Positions 6,997 to 17,867 of a stretch of DNA of 64,000 nucleotides are shown one piece after another. The stretch covers positions 2,046,001 to 2,110,000 of the forward strand of contig CAWFUR010000011.1 in NCBI GenBank assembly GCA_963819115.1, read 5' to 3'. The position numbers and the translations under genes were made by a program. This DNA is from JACVRW01 sp963819115. GTDB lineage: Bacteria > Actinomycetota > Thermoleophilia > Solirubrobacterales > Thermoleophilaceae. Below the pieces are notes generated by a model. That model was given only the letters and a program-made list of their open reading frames with translations. It searched no databases and was not told where the DNA came from. Positions within the stretch are counted from its first letter, which is position 1. Each line of letters starts with the position of its first letter.

Positions 6997-8931
6997 ATGG
7001 GCAGAGGGAACGTGGCCGCCGTATGCGCGCTTACAGCGGCGGCCCTCGCCCTGCGGCTGGCCAATATCGACCAGAGCCTCTTCCAGGACGAGTACTGGAC
7101 GTACGGCGTGGTCACCAGGCACGGCTTTTTCCACGTGGCGTCCACCGTCGCGCACAACAACGAGATCACCCCGCCGCTGCCCTTCCTGCTCTCATGGCTG
7201 GCGGCCCAGCTCGGGGATCCAAAGCTCTGGATCCGGGTTCCGTCGCTCCTCCTGGGTACCGCCACGGTCCCGGTCATATACATGCTGGGAAAGCGCGTGG
7301 CGGGGAACACGGCGGGCCTGATCGCCGCCGGGATCATGGCGCTCAGCCCGTTCGCGATCTTCTACTCCACCGAGGCCCGCGGCTACGCCGCGATGGTCTT
7401 CCTCGTCACGCTGTCCACCCTGGCCCTTCTGCACGCGCTGGAGGGCGGGCGTCGTGCCTGGTGGGTCGTGTACGGCGTGGCCGTTTGCCTCGCCCTCTAC
7501 ACCCACTACACCGCCGTTTTCGTTCTGGCCGCCCAGGCGATCTGGGCGTTCTGGACGCATCGCCAGCAGCTTCGGACCCTCGTGATCGTCCACGTGGCGA
7601 TCGTCATCGGCTACCTCCCATGGCTGCCGGGATTCCTGGAGCAGCGGGGGAAGACCAACAACATCGAGTCCATCGGAGCCATTGGCCTGAACAAGGTCGG
7701 CGGCGACCTGGACCCGCACCACGTGAACGCCGTCGGGGTCCTCAAGTCGGTGGCGCGACTACTACCCGGGCATCCGTTCCTCGAGCTCGACACGTTGCCC
7801 GGACGCCTGAGCGTCGCGCTTCTCCTGATCGCCGTGGCTGCGACGGCCGTTGCCCTGTTCCTACGGCCTGGGAACAGGACCTCGCCGCGATGGTCCCCGG
7901 ACCAGCAGACCGTGCTCATCTTGATCCTGGCCGTGATCACCCCGGTGGGGCTTCTCCTCTATGCCGCTGTGGGAGAGGACCTCTACACGCCGAGGAACCT
8001 AAGCGCCTCGATTCCGGCTCTCGCCGTCGTCGTGAGTGCGTTCCTGGCCGCGGGCGGACCTCGGCTCGTCGCCGTCACGGCGTCGCTTGTCCTGCTGGGT
8101 TTTGGCATAGGCGCCGTCAAGACGCTCGACCGCGACAACGAGCGGCCGGCGTTCCGCGAGGTTGCGCAGTACCTGGACGACACCACGCGGCCCGACGACC
8201 TGCTGGTGGACCAATCCCGCAGCGAGCTCCTCGGGGGCCCGCAGAGCAAGAACCTGGTGCCGCTGCACGTCTACCTGAAGCACGCCCCTCGGGTGCTCAC
8301 GGCGAATGAGGATGACGCGCCGGCCTGGGAGCACGCGGCTCGCGGGGGACGCGTCTTCTTCGTCCGGCTCGACGCCGGCCTCTTCCGGGGCCTGCCGCCG
8401 CTCGCCGGCCCCGACCAGCGAGTGGTCCTGCGTGAGAAGCGGGTGTTCCGGGGCCTGGTCCGGATTCTGGTGGGCCGCTACCAGGGCCAGGTTGCCGGCA
8501 GCCTCGAGCGCCGGAACGGACACGAGGTGATCTCCTGGTCGCTCGGGAAGGGCATCGTCGTGGGGACCACGGGGGTCCGGGGCCTCGCCGAGGGAGCGGC
8601 CGCAACGGGGAAGCGCGTGGTGACCAACGGCTGGGCACTCACCAGGTCGGGGGAGCCGGTGGACTGGCTGCTCCTCTTCGCCGGAGACCGCCTGATGGGC
8701 GCCACCTACCCGAGGCTGCCCCGGCCCGATGTGGCCAAGGACCATGGGGCGGGGGCACTTCTTTCCGGGTTCACCGTGGCCGCTCCGTCTGTCCCACGCT
8801 CCGTGCGTGCCGGCACCACACCGCTTCGGGTCTTCGCGGTGGTCGGAAACAGGGCCTCACCCCTCCCGGTGGGGCCGGCGATCAAGGCGGCTCAGGGCGG
8901 AGGCCACCTCGCGGGAGTGACGTTCAGATGA
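6997..8931 (+). CDS. GT39/ArnT-like membrane glycosyltransferase
   Basis: This is a 644-residue protein. The first helix is followed by SLFQDEYWT, placing the acidic residues in the first external loop as in PMT/ArnT-type lipid-linked glycosyltransferases. STEARGYAAMVFLVTLSTLA is typical of the Pfam PMT_2/GT39 group. About ten transmembrane helices are followed by a soluble C-terminal domain from about residue 400. It would transfer a sugar from a polyprenyl phosphate donor outside the membrane; donor and acceptor are unknown. It converges on the pab gene with a single base between the two stop codons. Confidence 0.82.
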   Translation: MGRGNVAAVCALTAAALALRLANIDQSLFQDEYWTYGVVTRHGFFHVASTVAHNNEITPPLPFLLSWLAAQLGDPKLWIRVPSLLLGTATVPVIYMLGKRVAGNTAGLIAAGIMALSPFAIFYSTEARGYAAMVFLVTLSTLALLHALEGGRRAWWVVYGVAVCLALYTHYTAVFVLAAQAIWAFWTHRQQLRTLVIVHVAIVIGYLPWLPGFLEQRGKTNNIESIGAIGLNKVGGDLDPHHVNAVGVLKSVARLLPGHPFLELDTLPGRLSVALLLIAVAATAVALFLRPGNRTSPRWSPDQQTVLILILAVITPVGLLLYAAVGEDLYTPRNLSASIPALAVVVSAFLAAGGPRLVAVTASLVLLGFGIGAVKTLDRDNERPAFREVAQYLDDTTRPDDLLVDQSRSELLGGPQSKNLVPLHVYLKHAPRVLTANEDDAPAWEHAARGGRVFFVRLDAGLFRGLPPLAGPDQRVVLREKRVFRGLVRILVGRYQGQVAGSLERRNGHEVISWSLGKGIVVGTTGVRGLAEGAAATGKRVVTNGWALTRSGEPVDWLLLFAGDRLMGATYPRLPRPDVAKDHGAGALLSGFTVAAPSVPRSVRAGTTPLRVFAVVGNRASPLPVGPAIKAAQGGGHLAGVTFR

Positions 8932-8932
8932 G

Positions 8933-11077
<2,145 letters not shown>

Positions 11078-11227
11078 TGCATCGATCTCCCTGCATCGAC
11101 GATAGGCATCCCGGACGGGTGGCGGCCGGCCCGGAGAGGCGCCCGCCGCTGAACCGTCAATGGTCCAATCGGCAGACTCCCTCGTTCAGAGTAGCCCCGT
11201 TCTTGCAGCCCGGCAATCTCGGCCCCT

Positions 11228-11270
11228 GGGAGGAGCGCAGCCCGATCGGTGATCGGGCGAGCACCGCACC
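11228..11270 (+). repeat. 43-bp hairpin repeat, copy A
   Basis: The element begins GGGAGGAGCGCAG, continues with the hairpin CCCGATCGGTGATCGGG (7-bp stem, 3-base loop) and ends CGAGCACCGCACC. It is identical, in reverse orientation, to the copy at 49668-49710. It lies just beyond the stop of the AMP-ligase gene and is antisense to it. The rest of the 199-bp gap to pabAB shows no gene. Confidence 0.9.
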
Positions 11271-11276
11271 ATGTCC

Positions 11277-12767
11277 TCAAATCAGGTACTTGCGGAGAAT
11301 CTTGCCCAGGGGGCTCTTCGGGATCTCCTCCCGGAACTCCACCACCTGGGGGACCTTGTAGTTGGCCAGGCGCTCCTGGCAGAACACGATCAGCTCGCGC
11401 TCGCTCACCTCGTCGGTGGGGACCACCACGGCCTTGACCAGCTCCTCGCCGGCCACCTTGCCCTGAACGCCCACCACCACGGCCTCGCCCACCTTGGGGT
11501 GTGCCACCACGACGTCCTCCACCTCGATCGGATCGACCTTGTATCCGCCGACCTCGATGAGCAGCTTCTTGCGCCCCGTGATGGTGAGGCGGCCCTCCGG
11601 GTCCAGGCGCCCGAGGTCGCCGGTGATGAAGTACCCGTCGCGGAAGACGTGCTCGTTCAGGTCCACCATGTCCGTGTAGCCGCCGGTGAGGCCGGGCGCC
11701 CGCACCGCCACCTCGCCCTCCGAGCCCAGGGGCGCCTCGTCCCCCTCGTCGTCCTCGATCCGCACCTGAACGCTGTCCACCGGGCGGCCCACCGACTCGA
11801 ACGACGCCACCGGATCATCGTCGAGGTTCGCGGTGAGGGTCCCGGCCTCGGTGCAGCCGTATAGCTGGCGCACGGGCACGCCGAACTTGTCCAGGAAGGC
11901 ATCGAAGAACGGCCGCGGGAGCGCCGTGCCGGCGGAGAAGCAGAGCCGCACCGCGGACAGGTCCGCGGTGGCGGGAGCCTCGGCCATCAGGCGGAAGTTG
12001 AAGGGCACGCCCGGGAAGATCGTGATCTTCTCCTGCTCCAGTAGCTCGAGGGCGCGCTGGCGGCGGAGCAGGAAGGGGTTCGGGTCCTCGAGGATCACCA
12101 TGGTGGCCCCGGTGCGGGCCGCGGCGAACATGCAGCACCCCATGCCGTAGGTGTGGAACAGCGGGATGGCGCAGAAGATCCTGTCGTCCGGGCCGTAGCC
12201 CATGCCCGGGTAGTACTCCGACTCGCCCCGGCACTGGGCGTGCGTCCGGGCCACGCGCTTGGGCCGGCCGGTGGAGCCGGAGGAGAACATGTACACGAGC
12301 GGCTCGTCCGGCGAGCGCGGCGGGAGATCGGCCGGCTCGTGGTCCATCAGCATGTCGAGCGTGAGCGCCTGGCCGTGCGCGGCACTGGTGGTGATCACCT
12401 TGGCCGGGCGCTCCCACCCGGACACGATCCGCTCGCACACGCCGGCGCTGCGGTCGTCGCTGATCACCGCACGGACGTCACACGTCCGGAAGTAGAACTC
12501 GAGCTCGTCCTGCTTGAAGGCGGGGTTGAACGGAGCCACCACCGCCCCCAGCGACGAGATCGCGAAGTAGCTGGCCACGAAGGAGGGGTCGTTGGGCAGC
12601 AGCAGGCCCACGGCGTCGCCCGGGCCGATGCCCTCGGCCGCAAGACCCGCGGCAAGGCGGCTGGCACGGTCGGCGAGCTCGGCGTGGGTGACTCGCTCGT
12701 CGCGGTACACCAGTGCCAGGTCGTCCGGGCGCGTGGACGCGTTCTCGCGGAGCAGTTGCATCAGCAT
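11277..12767 (-). CDS. AMP-dependent acyl-CoA synthetase/acyl-ACP ligase
   Basis: This is a 496-residue ANL-superfamily adenylating enzyme. The P-loop motif is FSSGSTGRPKRVARTH. YGCTEAGTLT is the adenine-binding block, TGDLGRLDPEGRLTITGRKK the hinge, and PKSPLGKILRK carries the catalytic Lys near the C-terminus. It activates a carboxylic acid as the acyl-AMP. A stand-alone acyl carrier protein gene lies 31 bp upstream, so loading onto that carrier, rather than CoA, is a reasonable inference. The ATG at 12767 has GAGG eight bases upstream. Confidence 0.88.
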   Translation of the reverse strand: MLMQLLRENASTRPDDLALVYRDERVTHAELADRASRLAAGLAAEGIGPGDAVGLLLPNDPSFVASYFAISSLGAVVAPFNPAFKQDELEFYFRTCDVRAVISDDRSAGVCERIVSGWERPAKVITTSAAHGQALTLDMLMDHEPADLPPRSPDEPLVYMFSSGSTGRPKRVARTHAQCRGESEYYPGMGYGPDDRIFCAIPLFHTYGMGCCMFAAARTGATMVILEDPNPFLLRRQRALELLEQEKITIFPGVPFNFRLMAEAPATADLSAVRLCFSAGTALPRPFFDAFLDKFGVPVRQLYGCTEAGTLTANLDDDPVASFESVGRPVDSVQVRIEDDEGDEAPLGSEGEVAVRAPGLTGGYTDMVDLNEHVFRDGYFITGDLGRLDPEGRLTITGRKKLLIEVGGYKVDPIEVEDVVVAHPKVGEAVVVGVQGKVAGEELVKAVVVPTDEVSERELIVFCQERLANYKVPQVVEFREEIPKSPLGKILRKYLI

Positions 12768-12798
12768 GAGCGGTACCTCGTTCGCCGGGGCAAGGCGG

Positions 12799-13053
12799 CT
12801 ACGACTGCCCGTTCTGCTTGCGCGTCACGAATTCCTGGATGCGGGTCACGCTCTCGAAGTTCTCGGGCGTCAGGTCCTCGTCTCCCACGGAGATGCCGTA
12901 CTGCTGCTCCAAGAATCCCACGAGCTCCATCACGCCGTGCGAATCGATGATCCCCTTCGCGAGCAGGTTGTCGTTCGCGTCCACGGAGCTGATCCCGCGT
13001 CCCTGCGAGAGCTCGCTGACTATGAACTGCTCGACTTCGGCCGTAACGCTCAA
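12799..13053 (-). CDS. free-standing acyl carrier protein
   Basis: This 84-residue acidic helical protein has the phosphopantetheine attachment Ser at about position 38 in GIIDSHGVMELV. The usual DSL is replaced by DSH, common in specialised carriers and unlike the fatty-acid AcpP. The TTG start is supported by AGGAG seven bases upstream. It precedes the AMP-ligase gene and follows a GNAT gene on the same strand, so it probably carries the acyl group between the two enzymes. It is not in a fatty-acid synthesis cluster. Confidence 0.88.
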   Translation of the reverse strand: MSVTAEVEQFIVSELSQGRGISSVDANDNLLAKGIIDSHGVMELVGFLEQQYGISVGDEDLTPENFESVTRIQEFVTRKQNGQS

Positions 13054-13085
13054 ACTCGTGCTCCTGTCCTGCTCGCTGTTTGCGG

Positions 13086-13105
13086 CCCGATCGGCCCTGA
13101 TCGGG
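13086..13105. repeat. inverted repeat in the gap before the acyl carrier gene
   Basis: CCCGATC-GGCCCT-GATCGGG is a perfect 7-bp stem with a 6-base loop. The stem is the same as that of the 43-bp repeat but the flanks differ, so this may be a decayed or related element. It sits between the GNAT stop and the carrier start, where it could weaken read-through. Confidence 0.5.
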
Positions 13106-13174
13106 TGATCGCCGTCCGACCGCTACAAAGTAACGCCAAACCGACGTGTTGGACGGATCGCCCTCCGAAGCGCC

Positions 13175-13912
13175 TCAGCGAGCGGCCACGGACGGCTCGG
13201 CCTCGGGGCCCGAGCCCTCCTGGCCGAGGCCGACCGCGCCCACGGGCATGCGCCTGGTGAGCACCCTTCTGGCCTCGATCTTCCGCACCGCCCGGTACCC
13301 GCGCATGCTGTAGATCCAGCGCGCCGGCTTGTTGCCCGCCACCACGTAGCCCCAGAGGGTCCGATACCCGAGGTCCCCGAGCAGCGTCTCGACCGTGTGG
13401 AGGAACTCCGTCGAGTTCCCGCCGCCCCGGTGCTGCTCGAGCAGGAAGAAGTCGAAGCCGTACACATCACGCTCGCCCAGCTCGATCTCGAGCCCGTAGT
13501 CCGCGATGTCGCGGTGACGGGGCTCGATCGCCCGGTCCACCCACCAGTAGTAGCCCACGAGCTCGCCGCCGACGTACCCGACGTAGCCTCGGTAGCCCTG
13601 CTCGACGTCCGCGAGAGCCCGGGCGTTGGCCTTGGAGTCGCAGCGCCGGCTGTTGAAGCGGTAGAGGGCCGGCAGGTGCCTGGGCTCGAGCTCCTCGATC
13701 CTCAGCGACCCTGCGAACGACATCTCGCTGGTGTCCGAGAGATCCTTGGCCAGGACCACGAACTCCTCGTGTGAGTACAGGGACGCTCGAACGCGCCCGT
13801 AGAGCTTCCCCAAGAGCGCGCGCAGGCCGTGGCGCCGGTACAGGCACCTGAGATCTGACACGAAGGCGGCAAAGCCGGCGGGCTGGGGTTGGGGCAAGTT
13901 GTGCTGGGTCAT
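13175..13912 (-). CDS. GNAT-family acyltransferase
   Basis: This 245-residue protein starts MTQHNLPQPQPAG. The acyl-donor-binding core is seen in VYGFDFFLLEQHRGGGNSTE and LGYRTLWGYVVAGNKPARWI, followed by YSMRGYRAVRKIEARRVL. It is longer than a simple acetyltransferase and has its own N-terminal segment of about 80 residues. It is the first gene of the GNAT/ACP/AMP-ligase set. The genomic context suggests acyl-ACP rather than acetyl-CoA as donor, as in N-acyl amino acid synthase-like systems, but this is inference. Confidence 0.75.
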   Translation of the reverse strand: MTQHNLPQPQPAGFAAFVSDLRCLYRRHGLRALLGKLYGRVRASLYSHEEFVVLAKDLSDTSEMSFAGSLRIEELEPRHLPALYRFNSRRCDSKANARALADVEQGYRGYVGYVGGELVGYYWWVDRAIEPRHRDIADYGLEIELGERDVYGFDFFLLEQHRGGGNSTEFLHTVETLLGDLGYRTLWGYVVAGNKPARWIYSMRGYRAVRKIEARRVLTRRMPVGAVGLGQEGSGPEAEPSVAAR

Positions 13913-14008
13913 GGGCGGCCTGGACCCTGTGGCCATCGTAGTACGGGCGAGACCACTCCGGGGACGGCTGGAAAGGGTTGTCAATACCCTCAATCGGGGT
14001 TATCAAGC

Positions 14009-14782
14009 GTGAACGTGAATGGCGACAGCTCGGATCAGCGAAAGGACGAACTCGTCCGAATTTGGCCCGATCCGGCGGCAGGGGTGTTCGAGACCGTCCT
14101 GGTGGACGACGGGCGTGCCTTCGAGCTGGACGGCCACCTCGCCCGGCTCGCCTCGAGCCTCGAGGAGCTTTACGGCCTGAAGCTGCCCTCGGAGGCGGCG
14201 GATCTGGTGGCCGAAGGGGGCGCGGAGCTGGCACTGGGCCGCCTGCGCCTGGACGTGATCCCGGACGGCGAGGGCCTGTCCACCAGGGTGCGGACCGCCG
14301 AGGTGGACCCGGCGCTGGTGTTCCCGGACTGGAGCGGGGCGATCGAGGTGGCCCTTTTCGAGATCCCGGGCGGGATCGGGGCGCACAAATGGTCCGACCG
14401 CCGCCTGCTGGAGAAGGCCGACGCGGACTGCGCGCCGGCCCTGCCGCTCCTCGTGGACGCCGACGGCAGTGTGCTCGAGGCCTCTCGCTCGTGCGTGTTC
14501 CTGGTGGTGGGCGAAGCTCTCGTCACCCCCGCGGCCGACGGCCGAATCCTTCCCGGCGTGACCCGCGCCCGAGCGATCGAGGTGGCCCGGTCGCTCGGCC
14601 TCGAGGTGCGCGAGGAGAACGTTCCCGGCGACCTCCTGTCCACGGCCGACGAGGTCTTCCTCACCGGCGCGGTGCGAGGCGTGGAGCCGGTGAGCGGATG
14701 CGTGGGCGTGCGCGAGTGGGACGCCGGACCGGTCACCGCCCGCGTGTCTCAGGCGCTGCGCCGCGACATGATGGGCCGCTAG
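14009..14782 (+). CDS. pabC: class IV aminotransferase-fold, probable aminodeoxychorismate lyase
   Basis: This is a 257-residue PLP fold-type IV enzyme. The PLP Lys is in GAHKWSDRRLLEKA. EASRSCVFLVVG and PGVTRARAIEVARSLGLEV are the cofactor-phosphate and substrate segments. The short length fits PabC better than the branched-chain aminotransferase. It releases p-aminobenzoate and pyruvate from aminodeoxychorismate. The fused synthase PabAB lies 3 kb away on the other strand, which supports the call. The GTG start is chosen over longer in-frame extensions that run into the divergent GNAT gene. Confidence 0.8.
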   Translation: MNVNGDSSDQRKDELVRIWPDPAAGVFETVLVDDGRAFELDGHLARLASSLEELYGLKLPSEAADLVAEGGAELALGRLRLDVIPDGEGLSTRVRTAEVDPALVFPDWSGAIEVALFEIPGGIGAHKWSDRRLLEKADADCAPALPLLVDADGSVLEASRSCVFLVVGEALVTPAADGRILPGVTRARAIEVARSLGLEVREENVPGDLLSTADEVFLTGAVRGVEPVSGCVGVREWDAGPVTARVSQALRRDMMGR

Positions 14783-14791
14783 CCCGGCCTA

Positions 14792-14834
14792 GGGAGGAGC
14801 GGAGCCCGATCGGTGATCGGGCGAGCACCGCACC
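14792..14834 (+). repeat. 43-bp hairpin repeat, copy B
   Basis: This copy differs from copy A at one position (GCGGAG for GCGCAG) and keeps the CCCGATCGGTGATCGGG hairpin. It fills the 56-bp gap between the converging pabC and smpB genes, starting nine bases after the pabC stop. Confidence 0.9.
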
Positions 14835-14838
14835 TTTC

Positions 14839-15315
14839 CTAGTCGCGGTCGGCCAGGGCCCGGTCGATCTCCCGGCGCTGGTCGCGGTCCTTGATGCTGT
14901 GCCGCTTGTCGAATGCGTCCTTGCCTCGCGCCACGGCGATCTCCACCTTCGCGCGCGAGCCCGAGAAGTAGACGCGGGTGGGCACGATCGTGAGGCCTCG
15001 CTCCGAGGTGCTGCCGATCAGGCGCTCGATCTCCTTGCGGTGAAGCAGGAGCTTGCGCGGGCGCTCCGGCTCGTGGTTCTCCCTGCCCGCGTGCTTGTAC
15101 GGCGCCACGTGCATGTTCTGGATCCACACCTCGCCGTCGCGCACCTCGGCGTAGGCGTCCTTCAGCTGGACGCCGCCATTGCGCATCGACTTGACCTCGG
15201 AGCCCTGAAGCTCGATCCCGGCCTCGATCCGCTCGTCCAGGTGGTAGCGGAACGAGGCCTGGCGGTTGGTGGCCACATCCCCCGGAGCCGCCTTGCGCTT
15301 GCCCTTCTTCGCCAC
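14839..15315 (-). CDS. smpB: SsrA-binding protein SmpB
   Basis: This is a 158-residue protein of normal SmpB length. It has ATNRQASFRYHLDERIEAGI, GSEVKSMRNGGVQLKDAYA and HVAPYKHAG, then the basic C-terminal tail GKDAFDKRHSIKDRDQRREI that fills the empty mRNA channel. It binds tmRNA (encoded at 2.4-2.7 kb) and delivers it to stalled ribosomes. The GTG start lies three bases after the stop of the preceding secreted-protein gene, and rnr is one gene further upstream, a functional trans-translation cluster. Confidence 0.97.
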   Translation of the reverse strand: MAKKGKRKAAPGDVATNRQASFRYHLDERIEAGIELQGSEVKSMRNGGVQLKDAYAEVRDGEVWIQNMHVAPYKHAGRENHEPERPRKLLLHRKEIERLIGSTSERGLTIVPTRVYFSGSRAKVEIAVARGKDAFDKRHSIKDRDQRREIDRALADRD

Positions 15316-15318
15316 CGG

Positions 15319-16134
15319 CTATTTCTTCTTCTGCGTGTACCCGATCTTCCGCAGGAAGCGGTCCACGCGGGCGATGTAGGGGCGATCGACATCGCCCCGC
15401 TTCAGGGCTCGTAACAGGGTCCGGCGAGCCGCCTTGCGCTCGCCCAGCCGGTAGCGGTCCGCCGCGTAGGCGGCCAGCACGCCACGCACGTTCACGTCGG
15501 GGCGGCTCCGCTGCTTGCGGTAGAGGCGCAACGCGCTGCGGGCGTCGGCGCGGAGCACGCCGCGGAACGACGTGGTCACGTCCACGAGCCTGCCCTTGTC
15601 CAGGCGGAAGATCCGCACAGGCAGATAGGACTCGGCGTAGGAGGAGTAGCGGTACCCGAAGCGGGCGTCGGCGCTGTAGAACTCGAACTGGCCGTCCTTC
15701 CCGAGGTCACGCAGGCGGTAGCCGGCGTCGGCCCAGTCGTGGCGCCGCACCGAGTAGGTGCCCGAACCCTCCACGAACGAGTACACGGCGGACACCTCGC
15801 AGCAGTGGGCGCCGCCGGTGAAGAGGTCCACGATCACGTCGGGCTCTCGGTCGCCGTTCACGTCCCTGACGGCCACGGAGTCCTTGCCCGCCGCGCGGTT
15901 GGCCGGGACCACCCCGCAGGGCTCGGACTTGCAGCCCGAGGGCACCGGACGGTCGAAGAGCTTCTTCCCGTCGCGCTCGATCGTCACGTGGAACTTCGAG
16001 TAGTCCGTGCCCTTGTGCTCGTAGGTGAGATGAGCGGTGACCGTGCCCGACGTGGCGGTCTCGGTCACGGGCGCCGCCGCGGCGGGCGCGGCGAGCACGA
16101 GGGCGGCGAATGCTGCTCCAGCGAAGCGGATCAC
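15319..16134 (-). CDS. secreted protein of unknown function with DVNGD calcium-type loop
   Basis: This 271-residue protein has a clear signal peptide (IRFAGAAFAALVLAAPAAAA). The middle contains VRDVNGDREPDVIVDLFTGG, an EF-hand-like or FG-GAP-type Asp-rich loop, followed by AHCCEVSAVYSF and tyrosine-rich repeats (FGYRYSSYAESY). The C-terminus is basic and helical. The GTG start overlaps the rnr stop by four bases (GTGA), so it is co-translated with rnr and smpB. I do not recognise a named family. An exported protein between two cytoplasmic RNA-quality genes is unexpected. Confidence 0.75.
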   Translation of the reverse strand: MIRFAGAAFAALVLAAPAAAAPVTETATSGTVTAHLTYEHKGTDYSKFHVTIERDGKKLFDRPVPSGCKSEPCGVVPANRAAGKDSVAVRDVNGDREPDVIVDLFTGGAHCCEVSAVYSFVEGSGTYSVRRHDWADAGYRLRDLGKDGQFEFYSADARFGYRYSSYAESYLPVRIFRLDKGRLVDVTTSFRGVLRADARSALRLYRKQRSRPDVNVRGVLAAYAADRYRLGERKAARRTLLRALKRGDVDRPYIARVDRFLRKIGYTQKKK

Positions 16135-17867
16135 GCGGCGACTATAGGCGCTAGATCCACCCGGCCGCGAGGCGCATCCACCCGTTCCACCCCAACCTGG
16201 ATCGGATCGCCCAGCCTGAGCGCGCGGCCCGCTCCCTGCGACACCAGCGCTGTGCCCTGCTCGTTCAGCGTCCACCAGTCGCGCATCTGGCGCACGCCGA
16301 GAAATCCCTCGAAGCCCTCCTCGCCGAAGCGGATGAAGGCGCCCTTCTCGATCAGCCCCACCACCTCGCCGTCGAACGCGGGAGGCTCGTCGTGACCGGC
16401 CTCGGCCAGTCGCCGCTCGAGCAGGAAGGCCAGCACCACGTCGTCGGCCGTGCGCTCGATCTTCATCGCCTCGCGCTCCATCGCAGAGGTGTGCACGCCG
16501 AGCTCCGCGAGCTCGGAGGCCGGCGTGGCCGCGCCGTCGATCCCCAGCCCCTGCAGGAGCGCGCGGTGGGCCACCACGTCCGGGTAGCGCCGGATGGGCG
16601 ACGTGAAGTGCGTGTACCGCTCGCTGGCCAGGCCGGCGTGCCCGAGGTTGCGCGGTGAGTAGTAGGCCTGCTTGAGCGCCCGCAGCACGAGCGTGCCGAT
16701 GGCCCGCCGGTCGGGCGCCTCGCGGGCCACGATGCGAGACATCTCGGCGGCCGCGTCCGCGGACTGCTGGGGCGTCATGTTCGTGGGCAGCGGCGGCGTG
16801 GGGATGTCGAGGCTCGCGAGCTGGTCGGCCAGGAACTCCACCGATCGCGGCTCGGGCCGCTCGTGCACCCGGTAGAGCGTGGGCAGGCGGTGGTCCTCCA
16901 GGTATCCCGCCACCTGCTCGTTGGCCAGCACCATCAGCGCCTCGATCATCCCGTGGGACTCCGTCTGCTCCTCGTTGCGCACGCCGGTCACGTGCCCCTC
17001 GGAGTCGAACTCGAACGTCGGCTCGGGATTCGAGATGGCGAGCGAGTCCCTGCGCGCGTGGAGAGCGCTCGCCACCTCGCGCGCGACCTCGAGCGGCCCG
17101 GCCCACGGCTCGGCGGCACGCTCGCGGCCGTCGAACACGTGGTCCACCTGGCCGTAGGTGAGGCGGGCGTCGCTGCGCATGCGCGACCTGTGGAAAGCGA
17201 CCTTCAGCACGTTGGCGCCCTCCATCTCCATCTCGACCGTCACCGCCAGCTTCTCCTCCCCCGGCCTCAGCGACGAGGCCCGGTTCGAGAGGGCCTCGGG
17301 CAGCATCGGCTCCACCGCGCCGGGCACGTAGACGCTGGTGGCCCGGCGCAGCGCCTCGCGCTCCAGCGCGCCGCCGGGGCGAAGGTAGGCGGTCACGTCT
17401 GCGATGTGCACCCACACGCGCACGCGACCGTCCTCCCGCCGGGCGGAGATGGCGTCGTCGAAGTCCTGCGCGTCGTCGGGGTCGATCGTGAACGTGGGCA
17501 GCCCCGTGAGGTCCACACGCGCGTCCGCCGCATACGGCTCCGACACCGCGGCCTCGGCCTCCATCGTCGGCCTGCGGCCGTAGTTGCGGTGCAGGCCGCG
17601 GTCGAGCATCAACCCCTCCACCACGTCACGCGCGCGGTCGGGCCGCCCCAGCACCCTCACCACCCGTGCTCCGCGCTTGCCCGAGCCCACCAGCACCAGG
17701 TCTCCAGGGCCGGCCGGTCCCCGCTCCACCGCGGTGCGCGGCCCGCGCCCGAACAGCGGCTCGGCCACCAGGAACCTGCCGCGCTTCTCCAGCACGGCCA
17801 CGAGCGGCTGGTCCGGCGGGCGGCGGTCGGACTGACGCGCGGGGCGTCCCGCCCGGGCGGCGCTCAC
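16131..17867 (-). CDS. rnr: RNase II/R-family exoribonuclease
   Basis: This is a 578-residue protein. The RNB catalytic domain contains FTIDPDDAQDFDDAIS with the metal-binding aspartates, HIADVTAYLRPGG, and YTHFTSPIRRYPDVVAHR. A short N-terminal OB-like part and a reduced C-terminal S1-like part (GLIEKGAFIRFGEEGFEGFL) make it shorter than the E. coli RNase R, in line with actinobacterial versions. It degrades RNA 3' to 5', including mRNAs released by tmRNA. The GTG start overlaps the ctpA stop by four bases. Confidence 0.9.
   Translation of the reverse strand: MSAARAGRPARQSDRRPPDQPLVAVLEKRGRFLVAEPLFGRGPRTAVERGPAGPGDLVLVGSGKRGARVVRVLGRPDRARDVVEGLMLDRGLHRNYGRRPTMEAEAAVSEPYAADARVDLTGLPTFTIDPDDAQDFDDAISARREDGRVRVWVHIADVTAYLRPGGALEREALRRATSVYVPGAVEPMLPEALSNRASSLRPGEEKLAVTVEMEMEGANVLKVAFHRSRMRSDARLTYGQVDHVFDGRERAAEPWAGPLEVAREVASALHARRDSLAISNPEPTFEFDSEGHVTGVRNEEQTESHGMIEALMVLANEQVAGYLEDHRLPTLYRVHERPEPRSVEFLADQLASLDIPTPPLPTNMTPQQSADAAAEMSRIVAREAPDRRAIGTLVLRALKQAYYSPRNLGHAGLASERYTHFTSPIRRYPDVVAHRALLQGLGIDGAATPASELAELGVHTSAMEREAMKIERTADDVVLAFLLERRLAEAGHDEPPAFDGEVVGLIEKGAFIRFGEEGFEGFLGVRQMRDWWTLNEQGTALVSQGAGRALRLGDPIQVGVERVDAPRGRVDLAPIVAA

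Noticed and set aside
13978..15414. Long plus-strand frame across pabC and smpB
   Set aside because: It reads through the 43-bp repeat and is out of frame with pabC and antisense to smpB; both real genes have clear motifs.
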